64,000 nucleotides of DNA, taken from the NCBI GenBank assembly GCA_964639245.1, contig CAZXCU010000005.1:268952-332951 (forward strand), read 5' to 3'. The stretch comes from SB15 sp964639245 (lineage in GTDB: Bacteria; Chloroflexota; Anaerolineae; Aggregatilineales; J027). A program made the translations under genes and the position numbers. The notes under the pieces are model-generated. The model had not been told where the DNA came from. It did not search any database and saw nothing but the letters and a program-made list of their open reading frames with translations. This document shows positions 52,701 to 61,536 of this stretch, piece after piece; position 1 is the first letter of the stretch; every line of letters begins with the position of its first letter.

Positions 52701-53747
52701 ATGAATAACATTTCTACACGCGCAAGAGTCATGCGTTTTTTGTTTCGCGGCTTGGGTATGATTTTTGCCAAGCTCATGACCCGCACGCTGATCAGTGGCT
52801 TAGAAAATATTCCCCCCACTGGCGCAGTCATCTTTGCAGGCAACCATGTTTCTACCTATGACGCGATGATGGCACTCATGTACTTGCCATCCAATACGCA
52901 AATTGTTGGGCCGGGCGATTTTCGTTTTAAATGGCCGGCCCGTCTCGCCGTCGAAGAAACTGGCATTATTTTAGCCAAGCGGGGGTCAGCAGACCGCGAA
53001 AGTCTGTCTAAAATGACAGATGTTTTAAAATCGGGCGGCAGGCTGGCGCTCTTTCCCGAAGGCGGGACGTGGGAAAAACGCCTTGATGATGTCAAACCGG
53101 GTGCGGCTTATTTATCTTATACGTGCAGCACTCCTATTGTGCCAATTGCTATCGGGGGAACATACCAAATCTGGCAGAAGATTTTTAGGTTCAAACGGCC
53201 TAAAATTAGCATGATATTCCTCCCGCCCATCCCACCTGTTGAAATTCCAGACCGCAAACAACGTCAAGAAAAATTACAGCAGGCCAGTTTGGAACTGATG
53301 CAACATATTTACGAATATCTGCCCCCCCCTGACCAAGCGATGTATGACCTCCATGCCCGCCAGATTTTTCATGGGATGCTTGAAACCATCCCCGCAACCT
53401 TGCTCGTTGAGGAAAATTTCAGTGTCCTTGCCGAATTCATTAGCAAACCGAATTTATTCCACCCCCTCCACGAACAGGCCAAAAAGGAATTTGCTGTTTT
53501 TCAAGCCCCGTATCCAGTGGTCAGCGCTAAACGTTTTCAAATTGCGGTAGAAACATTAGACTCTTTGTTTCATCATCACTTCCCCGATTATTTAGAGTAT
53601 CGCTTGGGGAGTATGAAAGCAAAACGCGGATTGGAAGAAGTTGCACTGCTCAAAAACAGGGTGGAACAGGCCGTTGAATTAGACCTAGCGGTACGTTTTG
53701 TGCCTTCCGTCACTATTGCAGATTCGCCCTTACCCGCTAATATGTAG
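52701..53747 (+). CDS. PlsC-like 1-acyl-glycerol-3-phosphate acyltransferase
   Basis: 348 residues. The acyltransferase motifs are NHVSTYD (H49, D54) and FPEG (118-121), with a hydrophobic N-terminal helix. This is the second acylation step for phosphatidic acid. The catalytic domain ends near residue 220; the last 120 residues are a helical extension unlike standard PlsC (usually about 240 residues). It is 4 bases ahead of the cytochrome lipoprotein. Its function there is not explained by the sequence. Confidence 0.85.
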   Translation: MNNISTRARVMRFLFRGLGMIFAKLMTRTLISGLENIPPTGAVIFAGNHVSTYDAMMALMYLPSNTQIVGPGDFRFKWPARLAVEETGIILAKRGSADRESLSKMTDVLKSGGRLALFPEGGTWEKRLDDVKPGAAYLSYTCSTPIVPIAIGGTYQIWQKIFRFKRPKISMIFLPPIPPVEIPDRKQRQEKLQQASLELMQHIYEYLPPPDQAMYDLHARQIFHGMLETIPATLLVEENFSVLAEFISKPNLFHPLHEQAKKEFAVFQAPYPVVSAKRFQIAVETLDSLFHHHFPDYLEYRLGSMKAKRGLEEVALLKNRVEQAVELDLAVRFVPSVTIADSPLPANM

Positions 53748-53751
53748 GACT

Positions 53752-55677
53752 ATGAGACACTTAAAAACAACACTTTTCATGACGATGCTGCTGGCGCTCT
53801 TAGTTGGCTGCATCCAGACATCTTCTGAACCGGAAATCGTCGCAACGCGCATCGTAGAAGCGCCGCGCCCACCCGCCACTTTTGATTTACAAGCAGGGGC
53901 TGCCACCTATGCTCAGTGGTGTGTACAATGTCATGGCGAACAGGGACGTGGCGATGGCCCAACCGCTTCCGCTTTTACCTGTCCATTGCCCAATTTTCCC
54001 GAACGCCCCGCCAATATCATCCTGTCCGATTGGTTTAACACTGTCCAGAATGGCAATGGCAGCAGCGACACCTCGTGCCTGATGCCGCCCTGGAATCAGC
54101 GCTTGAACACCGAACAAATGTGGGATGTGACCGCTTATATCGCTAGTTTGGTTTATAACGCGGAACTAGCAACCACAGGTCAAGTTCTGTTAGAAAGCAA
54201 AACTACCACCGACACCCCCTTCGATTTCACCAATCCGCGCTGGCAAGTTGACAGCAGCGATGCCATCATTCTGGCAACCATGAATGGCAATCAATTTGAG
54301 GGCTACAATCTTGAGGGCTTAACCGACGAAGAAAAACAGGCTGTGCTGGTCTATATTCGTTCCCTCAATTATGCGGCTTTTCCGGTTGAAGTTGCCGTTG
54401 CCCAGCCAGACTCTACCCCGCAGCCCAATACTACTGAAGAACCGTCGGATGCGGTGGAGTTAGCCATTACCCCTCTCCCATTTGGCACACCTGAAGTCTC
54501 CGATGAGACCTCCATCAGCGAGACCTTTACCATCACGGGCCAAGTTACCCATGGCACAGCCGGTGCAGTTGTCCCAGCCGATTTAACTTTAACGCTGCGG
54601 GTGGTCGCGCTGAATGCGGAAGGCGCACCCGAAGAAGTCCTGAATACCCAAACCACCGTCAGCGCCGATGGCAGTTACACTTTTGCCGATGTGCCGCGTG
54701 TCGAGCGGGCTTTGGCCTCTGTCGAAACCGATTACGCCGGGATTCGCCAATTTGCGCCGCAATTTTCCCCCGCCAGCGTGACCACCGACACCTTTGAGCT
54801 AGCGTTTCCCATTTACGAAACCACCACCGATTCTAGCGTGGTTGAAATCAGCTACATGGAGCTGCTCATTGATGCAGTGACGGCAGAACAGGCTTCGCTC
54901 ACCTATCAAACCTTTGAAATCGCTAACACCAGCGACAAAGTGTTGATCGCAGGCGAAAGTGGGCGCACACTGGAATTTCCCTTACCCGCCGATATTCTTT
55001 CCCCCCAAGCGGAAGCGGTGGGCAATTTTGAAGGGCGGTTTGAAATTACCGAAACGGATTCCGGCTATGTGGTTTACGACACCGCCCCCTTGTTTCCCGG
55101 CGGCACACGCATTGGCTTTAGCTACGGCAAAAATTACGATGGCGAAATGAACTTAACCGTTCAAAATCTGTATGCTACACAGGAAGTCAATGTCTTTGTT
55201 TCGGCAACGCGCGGTTTAGAGGTCGAAAGCGACCAACTAAGCGCTACCGAAAATCTCGAATTTAACGGCATTAGCTACGCGGGCTACGCCTTAGCGGATG
55301 CTCAATCCCTCCCCGCCAATACCCCCTTGACAATCCGGGTATTCGACGGGCCAAATGCCAACCGTCCCGAAACCGCCGCCAACACTTCCAGCAGCACGGA
55401 TGAGGAAGAACAGACGTTTTTGCAGGAAAATGTCACGCTGATTCTGGGTATCGGAATTTTGCTCATCGTGGCAGGTGGGATGTTCATGTTCTACGACCTG
55501 CAAAAAACCCGCTTGGTCGCTGCCCGACAAGGCACACCCACCCGCACCAGTAAAAAAGATCTCATCGCTGAAATTGCCGAATTGGATGCAGCCTTTGAAG
55601 CAGGCGAAATAGACGAAAAAACCTACCAGCGCGAACGGGATAGCCTGAAAGCTGCCCTCCGCCGCTTCATCGAATAA
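53752..55677 (+). CDS. Membrane lipoprotein with cytochrome c domain and SHOCT-like tail
   Basis: 641 residues from ATG 53752 with GTAGGA just upstream. The lipobox is LLVGC (Cys20). A cytochrome c domain follows: CVQCH at 57-61 and a likely Met ligand in SCLMPPWN. Next is a linker, then two beta-rich domains (about 260-540). A membrane segment lies near 565-590 (LILGIGILLIVAGGMFMFY). The end is a cytoplasmic SHOCT-like hairpin (ELDAAFEAGEIDEKTYQRER). It would be anchored at both ends with heme outside. It could accept or pass electrons in respiration, but no partner oxidase or complex is in the window. Confidence 0.83.
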   Translation: MRHLKTTLFMTMLLALLVGCIQTSSEPEIVATRIVEAPRPPATFDLQAGAATYAQWCVQCHGEQGRGDGPTASAFTCPLPNFPERPANIILSDWFNTVQNGNGSSDTSCLMPPWNQRLNTEQMWDVTAYIASLVYNAELATTGQVLLESKTTTDTPFDFTNPRWQVDSSDAIILATMNGNQFEGYNLEGLTDEEKQAVLVYIRSLNYAAFPVEVAVAQPDSTPQPNTTEEPSDAVELAITPLPFGTPEVSDETSISETFTITGQVTHGTAGAVVPADLTLTLRVVALNAEGAPEEVLNTQTTVSADGSYTFADVPRVERALASVETDYAGIRQFAPQFSPASVTTDTFELAFPIYETTTDSSVVEISYMELLIDAVTAEQASLTYQTFEIANTSDKVLIAGESGRTLEFPLPADILSPQAEAVGNFEGRFEITETDSGYVVYDTAPLFPGGTRIGFSYGKNYDGEMNLTVQNLYATQEVNVFVSATRGLEVESDQLSATENLEFNGISYAGYALADAQSLPANTPLTIRVFDGPNANRPETAANTSSSTDEEEQTFLQENVTLILGIGILLIVAGGMFMFYDLQKTRLVAARQGTPTRTSKKDLIAEIAELDAAFEAGEIDEKTYQRERDSLKAALRRFIE

Positions 55678-55709
55678 TTGAAAAACGCACCTTACGCTGA
55701 CTGTGATTT

Positions 55710-55787
55710 AGGGGTATTTTTTTGCCCCTTTACCTTCGGCTTCCCTCTCCATTGGTATGGGGAGGGATTGAGGGCGGGAATTTTGTA
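55710..55787. repeat. Dispersed hairpin repeat, copy A
   Basis: Contains AGGGG and CCCCT around a T-run, CCTTCGGCTTCCCTCTCC, a stem CCCTCTCCA with TGGGGAGGG, and GGATTGAGGGCGGG. The same pieces in the same order occur at 60158-60231 (about 85 percent identical in the core by eye). Both lie between convergent genes. Confidence 0.65.
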
Positions 55788-55823
55788 GGGGCGGGGACAA
55801 ACATCGTGATTCCCGCCCTTTTA
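55771..55823 (+). terminator. Terminator after the cytochrome gene
   Basis: AGGGCGGGAA (55771-55780) pairs with TTCCCGCCCT (55811-55820), followed by TTTT. The loop is long (30 bases), and the 5' arm belongs to the dispersed repeat. Confidence 0.55.
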
Positions 55824-55850
55824 AATGAACCACCCACCATCTACAGAATT

Positions 55851-57158
55851 TTATAAGCGTACCGCCGTATTGCCGGGCAAAAATTCAACCAGTTCATCCA
55901 GCGTGCCGTAAATGGTGTGCATCTTATTCGGGAATTTGGCATCCACATTTGGCATGTTCTGCCCGTGATAATCGATCACCACCTGTGGGTCTTTGAGGAC
56001 ATGCCCGGTTAACACACACACCACCTCATCAGCAGCCTTGATGATGCCCATTTCAACCAGTTTCTTAGTCCCGGCTACTGTGGCGGCAGAGGCAGGTTCG
56101 CAGCCAATCCCGGAAAAATCAATCTGGGCTTTGGCATCCATAATATCTTGGTCGCTTACCGATGTCACCCATCCATGGGTCATCAGCACTGTTCGCATGG
56201 CTTTTGTGTAGCTGGCAGGGTTGCCAATCCGAATCGCGGTGGCAATCGTTTCGGCGGTGACAGGTTCAAAATGGTCAAATTCACGGGCAAATGCCTTCGC
56301 AAACGGCGCTGCCCCCTCCGCCTGAATCACTGCCACACGCGGCAAACGGTCAATCAAGCCAACTTCCTGCATTTCGAGTAGGGCTTTGCCAAAAGCGGCA
56401 GAATTACCCAGATTTCCGCCCGGTACAACAATCCAATCTGGCACTCGCCATTGGCGCTGGTGCATCATTTCAATAATGATGGATTTTTGCCCTTCCAAAC
56501 GAAACGGGTTAATCGAATTGAGCATATAAATAGGTAGCTGGTCGGAGGCTTCGCGCACCAGTTCTAACGCCGCATCAAAATCCCCACGTACCTGGACACT
56601 CACCGCCCCATACGCGATAGACTGGGCAACTTTACCCACCGCCACTTTGCCTTCGGGGAACAGAATCAGTGCTTTGATGCCTGCCAGTGATGCAAATGAA
56701 GCCATCGAAGCGGATGTGTTGCCGGTGCTGGCACAAATGACCGCACTTGCCCCCATCTGGCGGGCGCGAGTCACCCCCGGCGACATCCCTCTGTCTTTAA
56801 AGCTGCCTGTCGGATTTTCGCCTTCATGTTTGAGAAAAAGCTGATTAACACCAGCATACAGACTCAAGCCTTCTGTGGCAGGGTACAAGGTGGTATTGCC
56901 TTCGCCGCGTGTCACCACCACCGATTCATCAATGCCCGGCGCGACCAACTCCCGATAGCGCCACACACCGGAACGGTCAACAGGTTTCCATGATTTCATG
57001 CGGTCATCAAAAAGCTGCTTAAGTTCATCCGCCCGCCCATGCCAGCCGGACAAATCATGAATCACATCCACCAAGCCATCACATTTCGGGCAGGTGTAAA
57101 TATTTTTTTCAAGCGGATATTCTGTCTGGCAATCTACACATCGTAACAGCGATAACAC
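55851..57158 (-). CDS. thrC: Threonine synthase
   Basis: 435 residues from GTG 57158, with GGGGAG seven bases upstream. An N-terminal zinc ribbon (CVDC near 7-10, CPKC near 23-26) precedes the PLP fold. The PLP lysine is K121 in GSFKDRG, and GGNLGNSAA is the phosphate-binding loop. It converts O-phosphohomoserine to threonine. The enzyme is the type with an N-terminal ribbon, common outside the enterobacteria. The 130 bases upstream carry an apparent attenuator with a Thr-rich leader peptide and an intrinsic terminator. Confidence 0.92.
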   Translation of the reverse strand: MLSLLRCVDCQTEYPLEKNIYTCPKCDGLVDVIHDLSGWHGRADELKQLFDDRMKSWKPVDRSGVWRYRELVAPGIDESVVVTRGEGNTTLYPATEGLSLYAGVNQLFLKHEGENPTGSFKDRGMSPGVTRARQMGASAVICASTGNTSASMASFASLAGIKALILFPEGKVAVGKVAQSIAYGAVSVQVRGDFDAALELVREASDQLPIYMLNSINPFRLEGQKSIIIEMMHQRQWRVPDWIVVPGGNLGNSAAFGKALLEMQEVGLIDRLPRVAVIQAEGAAPFAKAFAREFDHFEPVTAETIATAIRIGNPASYTKAMRTVLMTHGWVTSVSDQDIMDAKAQIDFSGIGCEPASAATVAGTKKLVEMGIIKAADEVVCVLTGHVLKDPQVVIDYHGQNMPNVDAKFPNKMHTIYGTLDELVEFLPGNTAVRL

Positions 57159-57176
57159 CCGTCATCTCCCCTAGAT

Positions 57177-57205
57177 AAAAAAAGCACGGTGCGCCCGTGC
57201 TTTGG
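57177..57205 (-). terminator. Attenuator terminator ahead of thrC
   Basis: On the minus strand, AAAGCACGG and CCGTGCTTT (9-bp stem, loop GCGCA) run into seven Ts, 19 bases before the thrC GTG. The 5' arm can instead pair upstream: CCAAAGC (57205-57199) with GCTTTTTGG (57229-57221), leaving two T bulges. This gives mutually exclusive terminator and antiterminator forms. Confidence 0.75.
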
Positions 57206-57243
57206 ATGGTCAAACAATTCCCAAAAAGCCGCGCCGTTTGCTG

Positions 57244-57291
57244 TCAACGAGCAGTTGTAGTCGTGGTGAAACAGACGCAAGCAATTCTCAT
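57244..57291 (-). CDS. Threonine-rich leader peptide of thrC
   Basis: A 15-codon frame, MRIACVCFTTTTTAR, with five Thr codons in a row (ACC ACG ACT ACA ACT, 57267-57253) and a TGA stop. It precedes an intrinsic terminator and threonine synthase, the arrangement of an amino-acid attenuator like E. coli thrL. The ATG is almost at the predicted transcription start, so translation may be leaderless. Stalling at Thr codons would let the antiterminator form. It is too short for ordinary gene finders. Confidence 0.75.
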   Translation of the reverse strand: MRIACVCFTTTTTAR

Positions 57292-57297
57292 ACCTTT

Positions 57298-57326
57298 AGT
57301 ATGGCATATGCCCAAACGAGTTGCAA
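57298..57326 (-). promoter_or_regulatory. Promoter of the thrC leader
   Basis: On the minus strand, TTGCAA (57326-57321), 17-base spacer, CATACT (57303-57298). Each box matches four of six consensus bases. The start would fall at about 57291-57293. Confidence 0.55.
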
Positions 57327-57383
57327 ACTGGAATTTCTACCAATCGCTTGCCAAGTGCGGTTAGCTTTTCTATAGTCTGGCCT

Positions 57384-58508
57384 ATGCTCATCATCAACGG
57401 CACCCTGGTTACTCCGTCTGGCATCCGACAAGAATCACTCTGGATTCATCCCGTCACAGGCAAAATCAGTGCGCGTCCTGTGCCATCGCTGAAAACGCTG
57501 GATGCCAGTGGTCTCTATCTCTATCCCGGCCTTATCAATGCCCATGACCATCTTGAACTGAATCATTACCCACGTACCAAATTTCGTCCCGTGTACGACA
57601 ATGCGCGTTTTTGGGCGGACGACATGACCCGCGCCTTATCCACAGAGCCTTTTTTGTCGCTGCAAAAATATGACCTTTGGGAAAAATGCTTCATCGGCGG
57701 ACTCAAAAATCTGTTTTCGGGTGTCACCATGGTTGCCCATCATAACCCCCTGCACAAACCTTTAAAAGCGGGCTGGTTTCCGGTGGAGGTGGTGCGACGC
57801 TACGGGTGGGCGCATTCCCTCTACCTTGCCGCTCACGCCGAAATCCAAACTGCCTATCGCCGACACGATATTTTCATGCTTCATCTAGCGGAAGGCACAG
57901 ACTCCGCTGCCGCACAGGAATTTGAACAGCTCGAAGCGCTTGGTTGTACCAGCGAAAAAACGGTTTTCATTCATGGGGTCGGGCTATCCCAACATCCGAT
58001 TGGCAAGGCGAAAGGCTTGGTCTGGTGTCCGTCTACGAATCACTTTTTGCTTGGCAAAACTGCCCAAGTGGTCACTTGGTTTAAGGCAGGCAAATTGGCG
58101 TTGGGCAGCGATTCACGGTTGACGGCTGAGGGTGATTTGCTGGATGAAATGAAGGCAGCCCTAGCAACAGGTCAGCTTTCTGCCCCAAAAATTTTTCATA
58201 CGGTGACCGATTCTGCCGCGAATCTGCTCAATCTGACTGATAGAGGCGATTTACGTTCGGGAATGCAAGCCGACATCATCGCGCTACCCCAAACTTTGCA
58301 CGAAAATCCCTACCAAGCGCTGATGCAAGCCCGACGCAGTGATCTTGTCTGGGTGATGCGCGGCGGAAAAATCGTCTGGCAACAGGACACGCAGCACCCG
58401 AATTGTGTTTTGGATGGTGTACCCTATCGTCTTGCACCTGCGCTGCTCAAAAAAGTTCAACATTGCCGACTCGTTGAAAAAGGACTGTCAATCGTCACAA
58501 AAATTTGA
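57384..58508 (+). CDS. Amidohydrolase-family metal hydrolase
   Basis: 374 residues from ATG 57384. The opening LIINGTLVTPSG, metal-binding HDH (54-56) in GLINAHDHLELN, later HGVGLS and GSDSRLTAEGD show a TIM-barrel amidohydrolase with the beta-sandwich split around it. The family includes cytosine/guanine deaminases, dihydropyrimidinases and adenosine-type hydrolases; NAHxH with GSDS points to the deaminase/chlorohydrolase side. The substrate is unknown. It has no clear ribosome site. Confidence 0.78.
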   Translation: MLIINGTLVTPSGIRQESLWIHPVTGKISARPVPSLKTLDASGLYLYPGLINAHDHLELNHYPRTKFRPVYDNARFWADDMTRALSTEPFLSLQKYDLWEKCFIGGLKNLFSGVTMVAHHNPLHKPLKAGWFPVEVVRRYGWAHSLYLAAHAEIQTAYRRHDIFMLHLAEGTDSAAAQEFEQLEALGCTSEKTVFIHGVGLSQHPIGKAKGLVWCPSTNHFLLGKTAQVVTWFKAGKLALGSDSRLTAEGDLLDEMKAALATGQLSAPKIFHTVTDSAANLLNLTDRGDLRSGMQADIIALPQTLHENPYQALMQARRSDLVWVMRGGKIVWQQDTQHPNCVLDGVPYRLAPALLKKVQHCRLVEKGLSIVTKI

Positions 58509-58596
58509 CGCTGCTCCCCTGTTTGATACACAATCGGCAAGTTGAGTCGTGTTTGGCTCAGCACAACCTGCTAATGGCTATCGCTAGGAGAAAAAA

Positions 58597-60132
58597 ATGC
58601 CATCATTTAAACCTGTCTTGTTGATGATTCTCGACGGTTGGGGTGTCCGCGAAATGGAACACGGCAACGCGGTACTGCTCGGCAATACGCCCAACTATGA
58701 CAGATGGCAGCGTACCTTAGAACGTTCCCTGCTTGGTGCATCAGGCGAATCCGTCGGACTTGTGCCTGACCAGATGGGCAATTCCGAAGTTGGACATCTT
58801 AATCTCGGCGCAGGGCGTATTTTATATCAGGATATTACCCGCATAGATAAAGACATCAAGGATAAGGTGTTCTACCAGAATGCCTCGCTTAAAAAATCGT
58901 TTGAGCTGGCTAAGTCGCAGGGAGGAAAACTGCATATTATCGGCTTGTTGGGGTCAGGTGGGGTTCATAGCCATGACAGCCATCTGTATGCGTTGCTGCA
59001 ACTTGCCGAACAGGAAAACATTCAAACGGTGATTCATGCCATTACCGACGGACGGGATACTTCCCCCGGCAGTGCTGAAGTATTTATGCGGAAATTGCAA
59101 ACCTATGTTGACCAGCACGGCGGCACGATTGCTACCGTAAGCGGGCGTTACTATGCGATGGATAGGGACAAACGCTGGGAACGCACCAGCCTTGCTTATA
59201 ACGCGCTGGTGTTCCATGAAAGCACTGTCACCGCCAATTCTGCGTTGGAAGCCATCCAGCAATCGTATGCCAAAAACGTGACCGATGAATTTATTCTGCC
59301 AACCGTCATTCACACAACCGAAAATGTGACAGTTGCGCCGGGTGATTGTGTCGTATTTTACAATTTCCGTGCTGATCGGATGCGCCAGATTGTGCGATTG
59401 TTTGTCGAAGAAAATCCGGCGGAACGGGCAGGCACAGAACGCATGAATGGCTTGGATGTCATCACCTATACGCAATATGAAGAAGATTTGCCTGTGACGG
59501 TGTTGTTCCCGATTGAAATTGTTAAAAATCCGCTAGCCGAAGTGTTGAGTACACAGGGGAAAAAACAATTTCATATCGCTGAAACAGAAAAATATCCGCA
59601 TGTGACCTTCTTTTTTAATGGACGGCGCGAAGAGCCTTATGCAGGCGAAGACCGCACCATTGTTCCTTCGCCCAAAGTTGCGACCTATGACCTCCAACCG
59701 GAAATGAGCGCCCTTGAAGTCACCGAAACCGTCCTCAAACGCCTAGAAGAACACGATGATGATTTTCTCCTGCTCAATTTTGCTAACCCGGATATGGTTG
59801 GGCATACTGGCGTGCTAGAAGCAGCGATTAAAGCGATTGAAACGGTGGATAGCTGCGCGGGCAGGGTGGTCGAAGCGGTGGTGAAAAAAGGCGGGGTAGC
59901 CATTGTGACCGCTGACCATGGCAATTCGGAGCGTATGATTAACGAAGTGACGGGCGAACCTCATACCTACCATACCACCAGCGCCGTTCCCCTTTTTGTC
60001 ATTGGCAATCAATATTTTGGTCTGCGTCCACAGGGGATTCTGGCGGATGTTGCCCCAACCGTGTTGGAATTGTTGGGTGTGGAACAACCGGAAGAAATGA
60101 CAGGCCGTAGCCTGATTCTGTTTGAATTGTGA
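58597..60132 (+). CDS. gpmI: 2,3-bisphosphoglycerate-independent phosphoglycerate mutase
   Basis: 511 residues, an alkaline-phosphatase-superfamily enzyme with two Mn2+ ions. D13 in LDGWG and catalytic S63 in GNSEVGHLNLG are at the N-terminus; DGRDTSP marks the transferase domain and ADHGNSERM a C-terminal metal site. It interconverts 3- and 2-phosphoglycerate. AGGAG lies 7 bases before the ATG. It is convergent with the aldolase gene; a dispersed repeat fills the gap. Confidence 0.96.
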   Translation: MPSFKPVLLMILDGWGVREMEHGNAVLLGNTPNYDRWQRTLERSLLGASGESVGLVPDQMGNSEVGHLNLGAGRILYQDITRIDKDIKDKVFYQNASLKKSFELAKSQGGKLHIIGLLGSGGVHSHDSHLYALLQLAEQENIQTVIHAITDGRDTSPGSAEVFMRKLQTYVDQHGGTIATVSGRYYAMDRDKRWERTSLAYNALVFHESTVTANSALEAIQQSYAKNVTDEFILPTVIHTTENVTVAPGDCVVFYNFRADRMRQIVRLFVEENPAERAGTERMNGLDVITYTQYEEDLPVTVLFPIEIVKNPLAEVLSTQGKKQFHIAETEKYPHVTFFFNGRREEPYAGEDRTIVPSPKVATYDLQPEMSALEVTETVLKRLEEHDDDFLLLNFANPDMVGHTGVLEAAIKAIETVDSCAGRVVEAVVKKGGVAIVTADHGNSERMINEVTGEPHTYHTTSAVPLFVIGNQYFGLRPQGILADVAPTVLELLGVEQPEEMTGRSLILFEL

Positions 60133-60157
60133 TCTCACATTACACAAAATCGTTTTT

Positions 60158-60231
60158 GGGGAGGTATTTTTTGTCCCCACCCTGCCTTCGGCTTCCCTCC
60201 CCATACCTATGAGGAGGGATTGAGGGAGGGG
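60158..60231. repeat. Dispersed hairpin repeat, copy B
   Basis: Same layout as the element near 55.75 kb: TGGGGA and TCCCCA around a T-run, CCTTCGGCTTCCCTCCCC, a stem CCCTCCCCAT with ATGAGGAGGG (one mismatch), and GGATTGAGGGAGGGG. Differences from copy A fall on both sides of the stem, so pairing is largely kept. Confidence 0.65.
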
Positions 60232-60256
60232 ATAATTTTCTCCTCCCTGTTTATCA

Positions 60257-61330
60257 TTACGCGATAGTCACTTCTTTGGCGAGATACACGTCTTGAATGG
60301 TGTGAAGCAGCGCTGCCCCTTCACTCATCGGACGTTGGAAGGCCTTACGTCCGCTAATCAAGCCCATCCCGCCAGCACGTTTGTTGACGACTGCGGTAAG
60401 GACTGCTTCCTCAAAATCGTTCGCGCCGGATGCACCCCCACTATTAATCAAGCCAATCCGTCCCATGTAATTGTTGACCACTTGGTAACGGGCCAGATCA
60501 ATCGGATGGTCGGAGGTCAGTTGGGTGTAAATGCGTTCATCCAATTTGCCGTAGGAAGATGACCCTGTGTTCAGCGCTTTGTAGCCGCCGTTTACATCGG
60601 GCAGTTTTTGTTTGATGATGTCCGCACCCATTGTTGCGCCGAGATGGTTGGCCTGTCCGGTCAAATCGGCAGAGGTGTGATAATCTACCCCGCCTGTTTT
60701 GAAGGCATTGTTACGGATATAGCACCACAACACGGTTGCCATGCCCAATTCATGGGCTTGTTGGAACAATTCGGACACTTCGACAATTTCGCGGGCGGCA
60801 TCATCCGAACCGAAGTAAACAGTTGCGCCGACGGCAACAGCCCCCATATCCCATGCTTGTTTGATGGTTCCCCATGTAATCTGTTTGCTCTGGTTAGGGT
60901 AGGTCAGCAGTTCGTTATGGTTGAACTTGACCAAAAAGGGGATTTTATGGGCATATTTGCGGGCAACGGTTCCTAAAACCCCAAAGGTACTCGCAACCGC
61001 GTTACACCCGCCTTCAATTGCCAGTTTGACGATATTTTCCGGGTCAAAATATTGGGGATTTTTGGCGAAAGATGCCCCCGCCGAATGTTCAATCCCTTGA
61101 TCGACGGGCAGAATAGAGAGATAGCCTGTGCCTGCCAACCGCCCATGATCGAACATCGTTTGCAAACTACGTAAGATTTGGGGGTGACGGTCTGATTGAA
61201 CAAAAATGTCATCTACAAAGGTGGGAGAGGGGAGAAACAGCTTGTCTTTGGTAACTGTTTTGCTTTCGTGGTTCAGATAGTAGTCGGCCTTGTCGCCGAG
61301 CATTTCTACAATTTTGTTGAAATCTGCCAT
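60257..61330 (-). CDS. fbaB: Class I fructose-bisphosphate aldolase, DhnA type
   Basis: 357 residues of the archaeal/bacterial DhnA family. ILPVDQGIEHSAG near the N-terminus, GADIIKQKLPDVNGGYK with the Schiff-base region, and NSGGASG, NKRAGGMGLI and RKAFQRPM at the C-terminus closely follow E. coli FbaB. It splits fructose-1,6-bisphosphate through a Lys Schiff base without a metal. It ends at a dispersed hairpin repeat shared with gpmI. Transcription starts at a TTGGAC/TATAGT promoter divergent from mutS2. Confidence 0.95.
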   Translation of the reverse strand: MADFNKIVEMLGDKADYYLNHESKTVTKDKLFLPSPTFVDDIFVQSDRHPQILRSLQTMFDHGRLAGTGYLSILPVDQGIEHSAGASFAKNPQYFDPENIVKLAIEGGCNAVASTFGVLGTVARKYAHKIPFLVKFNHNELLTYPNQSKQITWGTIKQAWDMGAVAVGATVYFGSDDAAREIVEVSELFQQAHELGMATVLWCYIRNNAFKTGGVDYHTSADLTGQANHLGATMGADIIKQKLPDVNGGYKALNTGSSSYGKLDERIYTQLTSDHPIDLARYQVVNNYMGRIGLINSGGASGANDFEEAVLTAVVNKRAGGMGLISGRKAFQRPMSEGAALLHTIQDVYLAKEVTIA

Positions 61331-61360
61331 TGGGTCGTTCTCGCTTATTTCGTTGGCACA

Positions 61361-61388
61361 ACTATAGCACGAAAAATGGCGAGTCCAA
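61361..61388 (-). promoter_or_regulatory. Promoter of the class I aldolase
   Basis: On the minus strand, TTGGAC (61388-61383), 16-base spacer, TATAGT (61366-61361), about 30 bases before the ATG. Confidence 0.72.
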
Positions 61389-61414
61389 TGCGTGGTTCAT
61401 CATCAAATTCTCCG

Positions 61415-61443
61415 TTGAGTGTCAAAATTCTGCCTGATATAAT
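61415..61443 (+). promoter_or_regulatory. Promoter of mutS2
   Basis: TTGAGT (61415-61420), 17-base spacer, TATAAT (61438-61443). Confidence 0.82.
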
Positions 61444-61536
61444 GGGGTTCTGTACCACGCCTGCCGCCGTTTTTTTCGATGAACAACCACTTTTATGAGC
61501 AGGGTATTCAAGTTGACCCTGTAAGGAACAAATCGC

